Below are positions 6,542 through 8,776 of a stretch of DNA of 8,776 bases, one piece after another. The DNA comes from Pirellulaceae bacterium (GTDB lineage Bacteria > Planctomycetota > Planctomycetia > Pirellulales > Pirellulaceae): the NCBI GenBank assembly GCA_030744095.1, contig JASLRF010000253.1, positions 1 through 8,776 of the forward strand, written 5' to 3'. The number at the start of each line of letters is the position of its first letter. The first letter of the stretch is position 1. Below the pieces are notes generated by a model. It worked only from the letters and a program-made list of their open reading frames with translations, made no database searches and was not told the DNA's origin. A program made the translations under genes and the position numbers.

Positions 6542-6595
6542 CTGGCAAATCAAACCAAAATCCCTTTATCCCAAGCGTTCCTGGATCTACGAAAG

Positions 6596-7813
6596 ATGCC
6601 CATGCCACGCAGTTTTTCCTCGGTTCCCGAAGCCGTCGACGCAATTCGGCTAGGTGAAGTTGTCATCGTCGTCGACGCAGAAGACCGCGAGAACGAGGGT
6701 GATTTTATCTGTGCCGCGGAAAAAGCGACGGTCGAGAATATCAACTTCATCCTCGGCGGACGCGGGCAACTCTGCGTTCCGGTGCTGGCGGATGTTTGCC
6801 GGCGGCTGGAACTGGCGCCCCTTGTCGACACCAACACGTCCCCCCTGGGGACAGCCTACATGACGCCCATCGACCACGGTTCCACCAAGACCGGCATTAC
6901 GGCCGAAGAACGTGCGAAGACCATTCGATCGATCGTCGACACGACCACCGGCCCCAGTGACTTTGTGCGTCCCGGCCATGTTTATCCGTTGTTGGCTAAA
7001 GAAGGGGGCGTGCTGCGGCGAGCTGGGCATACTGAAGCAGCTGTTGACTTATGCCGCATGGCGGGCCTGGCACCGGCAGGTGCGCTCTGCGAGGTGCTTA
7101 ATGAGAACGGTGATCGAGCTACTCGTGACCAACTTCTTGAAATTGCCGAGCGACATGGCTTGCAAATCATCTCGATCGAACAGTTGATCGCCCACCGTCG
7201 TGTTAGCGAGAAACTGATTACGCGGGCTGCCGAAGCCTCACTGCCGACACGCTACGGTCAATTCCAGCTGGTGGTTTACGATGTGAAATACGAAAGCCAA
7301 CAGCCGCTGGCGCTGTTCATGGGTGATCTGTCCAGAGCTGCCGTTCCGTTGATCCGCCTGCATTCGAGTTGTTTTACTGGTGATTTGGTCGAATCGCTGC
7401 GATGCGATTGCGGCGATCAATTCCACATGGCGCTGCAGATGATCGAACAAGACGGCGTGGGCGCGCTGATCTACCTGCCGCAAGAGGGACGCGGCATCGG
7501 TCTGGTCCAAAAGATCAAGGCTTACGAGTTGCAAGACGGAGGCATGGACACGGTCGAAGCCAACTTGGCCTTGGGGCACAAAGCAGACATGCGCGACTAC
7601 GGGGTAGGGATTCAGATTCTGAAAGATCTGGGACTTAGCCGAGTTCGCTTACTCACCAACAACCCGAAGAAGACTGACGCCTTCATCTACGGCGGCTTTG
7701 ACTTGGAAGTGGTGGATCAGGTGCCCATTCTACCACCTGCCAATGAACACAACGCCCACTATCTGGAAACCAAACGCGACAAACTGGGGCACAAACTTCC
7801 ACCAGCGGAGTAG
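6596..7813 (+). CDS. ribBA: bifunctional 3,4-dihydroxy-2-butanone-4-phosphate synthase / GTP cyclohydrolase II
   Basis: This enzyme provides both starting compounds for riboflavin. The N-terminal RibB domain makes the four-carbon phosphate from ribulose 5-phosphate; the C-terminal RibA domain opens GTP to the diaminopyrimidinone phosphate. The 405 residues match a normal fusion. RibB (about 5-203) shows DAEDRENEGDF at 27-37, TKTGITAEERAKTI at 97-110, RPGHVYPL at 125-132 and RRAGHTEAAVDL at 141-152. RibA (about 208-405) shows the zinc cysteines C259, C270 and C272 in HSSCFTGDLVESLRCDCG, EGRGIGL at 297-303, the catalytic Asp331 and Arg333 in DMRDYG, and TNNPKK at 354-359. No key residue is missing in either half, so both should be active. 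ATG 6596 and ATG 6602 are both possible starts, neither with a clear Shine-Dalgarno. No other rib gene is nearby. Confidence 0.96.
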   Translation: MPMPRSFSSVPEAVDAIRLGEVVIVVDAEDRENEGDFICAAEKATVENINFILGGRGQLCVPVLADVCRRLELAPLVDTNTSPLGTAYMTPIDHGSTKTGITAEERAKTIRSIVDTTTGPSDFVRPGHVYPLLAKEGGVLRRAGHTEAAVDLCRMAGLAPAGALCEVLNENGDRATRDQLLEIAERHGLQIISIEQLIAHRRVSEKLITRAAEASLPTRYGQFQLVVYDVKYESQQPLALFMGDLSRAAVPLIRLHSSCFTGDLVESLRCDCGDQFHMALQMIEQDGVGALIYLPQEGRGIGLVQKIKAYELQDGGMDTVEANLALGHKADMRDYGVGIQILKDLGLSRVRLLTNNPKKTDAFIYGGFDLEVVDQVPILPPANEHNAHYLETKRDKLGHKLPPAE

Positions 7814-8053
7814 CCTTTTGACTGTGCAATCATCAGCAAACTCAGCTAAACCAGTTTCGCGTCCGCCAATTCCGGTCGCCTTGAATTCGCGAAGTCCGCT
7901 GGACGCACCGACGCCGGTTACACAGCAAGCTCCGGCGGCAGCGCCGATTCGCCCCGCATCGGCAACGCTCAGTCCCGCTGACAATCCAGCGATCAGTCCC
8001 GCATAGAAGCAGTCGCCAGCTCCTGTTGTGTCGATCACGAGTCCCGGCGGCGT
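7730..8053 (-). pseudogene. C-terminal remnant of a PfkB-family sugar kinase
   Basis: On the minus strand the frame reads PPGLVIDTTGAGDCFYAG, then AGLSAGLSVADAG, and then GAAAGACCVTGVGASSG. This is the C-terminal signature of PfkB/ribokinase-type kinases. GAGD holds the anion hole and the catalytic aspartate, and the following helix and AAGA..VT..GA segment close the ATP site. Only about 55-75 residues of a protein normally near 300 remain. The substrate-binding N-terminal part and the kinase body are absent from the window: homology stops near 8048-8053, where the inverted repeat begins. The frame has no proper start (a GTG at 8038 is accidental). It runs to a stop at 7730, overlapping the ribBA 3' end by 84 bp in antisense, so the original stop may have been lost. 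It is almost certainly non-functional; the original substrate cannot be told. Confidence 0.75.
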
Positions 8054-8121
8054 AAGGCGCAGAGGCGCAAAGAAGAGAACAGCGGATGAAACAACCTGCT
8101 TTGCGCCTTCGCGCCTTTGCG
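8051..8121. repeat. imperfect inverted repeat with GGCGCAAAG-type arms
   Basis: The left arm at 8051-8072 and the right arm at 8099-8121 are inverted copies. Over the core 17 nt (GGCGC, two variable bases, AGGCGCAAAG) they agree at 15 positions, with an AA and CG further out. The arms enclose 26 nt. Each arm is itself built from two tandem copies of a GGCGCAAAG-like unit. The transcript of either strand would fold into a long GC-rich hairpin. It sits exactly between the kinase remnant and the 3' end of the GxxExxY gene, so it could also terminate that gene. Confidence 0.8.
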
Positions 8122-8145
8122 TGAGACCCTTTTTCAGATCTATTC

Positions 8146-8523
8146 TTACAGCCCATTGACCACGCGCGAGATGCCGTCTTTTATCAGTTCTTCGCCGAAG
8201 TTGATCAGCAACCCAAGTCGCCTGTCTGTCAGCCTCAGATAAGTCAGCAGTTGTTTCTTATTGACGGGCGTCACTTTCTCGACGGACTTTAATTCGATAA
8301 TCACCTTTTCTTCGACGATCAGATCTGCTCGAAATCCTTCCTCGAACTTGATACCGTCGTAGACAATCGGTACCGCCACTTGACGATCGACCACCAGCCC
8401 TCGCTTTCGCAACTCGTGCATCAAGATGACTTCGTAAACAGTTTCGAACAACCCAGGGCCAAGTGTTGTGTGAACCTTGAAGGCAGCATCAACGATTTCT
8501 TTAGCGATTTTGTTTTCTGTCAT
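8146..8523 (-). CDS. GxxExxY family protein (PD-(D/E)XK nuclease superfamily)
   Basis: This is a 125-residue protein, full length for the family. The defining motif is GLFETVY at residues 24-30 (G24, E27, Y30), preceded by the usual AFKVHTTLGPG. A nuclease-like core follows: FRADLIVEEKVIIELKSV with D67, E77 and K79 as the D...ExK triad, and Q90 in KKQLLTYLRLTDRRLGLLIN. All positions expected for an active PD-(D/E)XK fold are present. The biological role of the family is not established. ATG 8523 is the start that gives the standard N-terminus; no Shine-Dalgarno precedes it. Its 3' end lies 24 bp from a long inverted repeat that abuts a truncated kinase gene, which suggests it arrived with, or is linked to, a dispersed repeat. 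No partner toxin, antitoxin or methylase gene is seen beside it. Confidence 0.88.
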   Translation of the reverse strand: MTENKIAKEIVDAAFKVHTTLGPGLFETVYEVILMHELRKRGLVVDRQVAVPIVYDGIKFEEGFRADLIVEEKVIIELKSVEKVTPVNKKQLLTYLRLTDRRLGLLINFGEELIKDGISRVVNGL

Positions 8524-8732
8524 ATGTATGGAGTCTCGATTGTGGGCTCAACACTTGTCTTTGGTCCAATTCTGAATTTGCACTATTTGTGTGTGAGCGT
8601 TGCATCCACGGCGTCGCGCCTCGAGAGAGTGGGCGGCATTCGGTACAGATCGGCACGCTCAAGGCATGTGTGATTCTGGGGATTCGCTTGTGCACGGTTC
8701 CCTACCCACAGCGAGCATTACGTTTTGAGGAC
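8524..8732. other. non-coding stretch upstream of the GxxExxY gene
   Basis: Both strands were read. Only short frames without recognisable protein features are present, and none continues the PfkB kinase. No convincing promoter for the GxxExxY gene was found: possible -35 boxes on the minus strand lack a good -10 at the right distance. Confidence 0.4.
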
Positions 8733-8776
8733 ATGCACGTCATTGCCGTGATTCCGGTCGAACAATCGACCGGCGA
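8733..8776 (+). CDS. possible start of a gene leaving the window
   Basis: ATG at 8733 opens a frame MHVIAVIPVEQSTG that has no stop before the window ends. The hydrophobic VIAVIPV strand is the kind that begins Rossmann-like or nucleotidyltransferase folds, but 14 residues cannot identify a family. A GAGGA at 8727-8731 is too close to serve this ATG well. The frame also stays open upstream to a TTG at 8688. An 8-bp inverted repeat at 8754-8773 lies within it, which is an argument against coding. Confidence 0.25.
   Translation, partial: MHVIAVIPVEQSTG
8754..8773. repeat. perfect 8-bp inverted repeat at the window end
   Basis: CCGGTCGA and TCGACCGG flank the 4-nt loop ACAA. It could be a terminator stem or an operator. 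The sequence that would show a T-tract lies outside the window on the plus side, and no T-tract follows on the minus side. Confidence 0.5.

Noticed and set aside
6437..6553. 39-residue N-terminal extension of the hypothetical protein from a TTG
   Set aside because: The extra residues look non-coding and would cover the ribBA promoter; ATG 6436 is a better start.
6498..6595. FMN riboswitch in front of ribBA
   Set aside because: The leader is only about 98 nt and lacks the conserved RFN segments.
8501..8695. Minus-strand frame of 64 codons upstream of the GxxExxY gene, considered as the missing kinase N-terminus
   Set aside because: It contains no PfkB signature, is rich in Arg, Ser and His as expected for a random frame, and overlaps the GxxExxY start.

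Overview
The window looks like a stretch of a bacterial chromosome, probably from a planctomycete of the Pirellula/Rhodopirellula type. That placement is an inference from moderate GC content, the gene set, mixed use of strong and absent Shine-Dalgarno (SD) sites, and a GxxExxY-family gene beside GGCGCAAAG-type inverted repeats. No rRNA, tRNA or CRISPR array was seen.

Layout. (1) Bases 1-1196, plus strand: a sigma70-like promoter, a leader with a small hairpin, rplM (ribosomal protein L13), rpsI (S9) and a clear intrinsic terminator. (2) Bases 1277-5466, minus strand: a probable four-gene operon, transcribed as CBS-pair protein, korA (2-oxoacid:ferredoxin oxidoreductase, fused gamma-alpha), korB (beta) and zinc-ribbon/CBS-pair protein. 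korB and the last gene share a 4-base ATGA overlap. The operon has a leader of about 130 nt in which a CCCCUGCU segment can pair with the strong SD of the first gene. (3) Bases 5594-6436, minus strand: an unrecognised, probably helical 280-residue protein ending in a coiled coil. (4) Bases 6437-7813, plus strand: a divergent promoter region with a perfect TATAAT box, then ribBA, the bifunctional riboflavin-pathway enzyme. (5) Bases 7730-8523, minus strand: an accessory segment holding the C-terminal remnant of a PfkB-family sugar kinase, an imperfect inverted repeat of 22/23 nt arms, and an intact GxxExxY gene (PD-(D/E)XK nuclease superfamily). (6) Bases 8524-8776: non-coding sequence, then perhaps the first codons of a plus-strand gene that leaves the window.

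How the genes fit together. The ribosomal pair is housekeeping. KorAB would oxidatively decarboxylate a 2-oxoacid, most likely 2-oxoglutarate, with ferredoxin as acceptor. The two Bateman-module (paired CBS) proteins encoded on either side of it are good candidates for adenine-nucleotide-responsive regulators of that step. ribBA supplies both precursors of the riboflavin ring. The segment at 7.8-8.5 kb looks like an insertion or rearrangement scar: a hairpin repeat and a GxxExxY gene abut a kinase gene of which only the last part remains.

The points most worth a second look are the CBS-korA-korB-CBS operon with its possible RNA switch, and the GxxExxY/inverted-repeat unit at the broken kinase gene.
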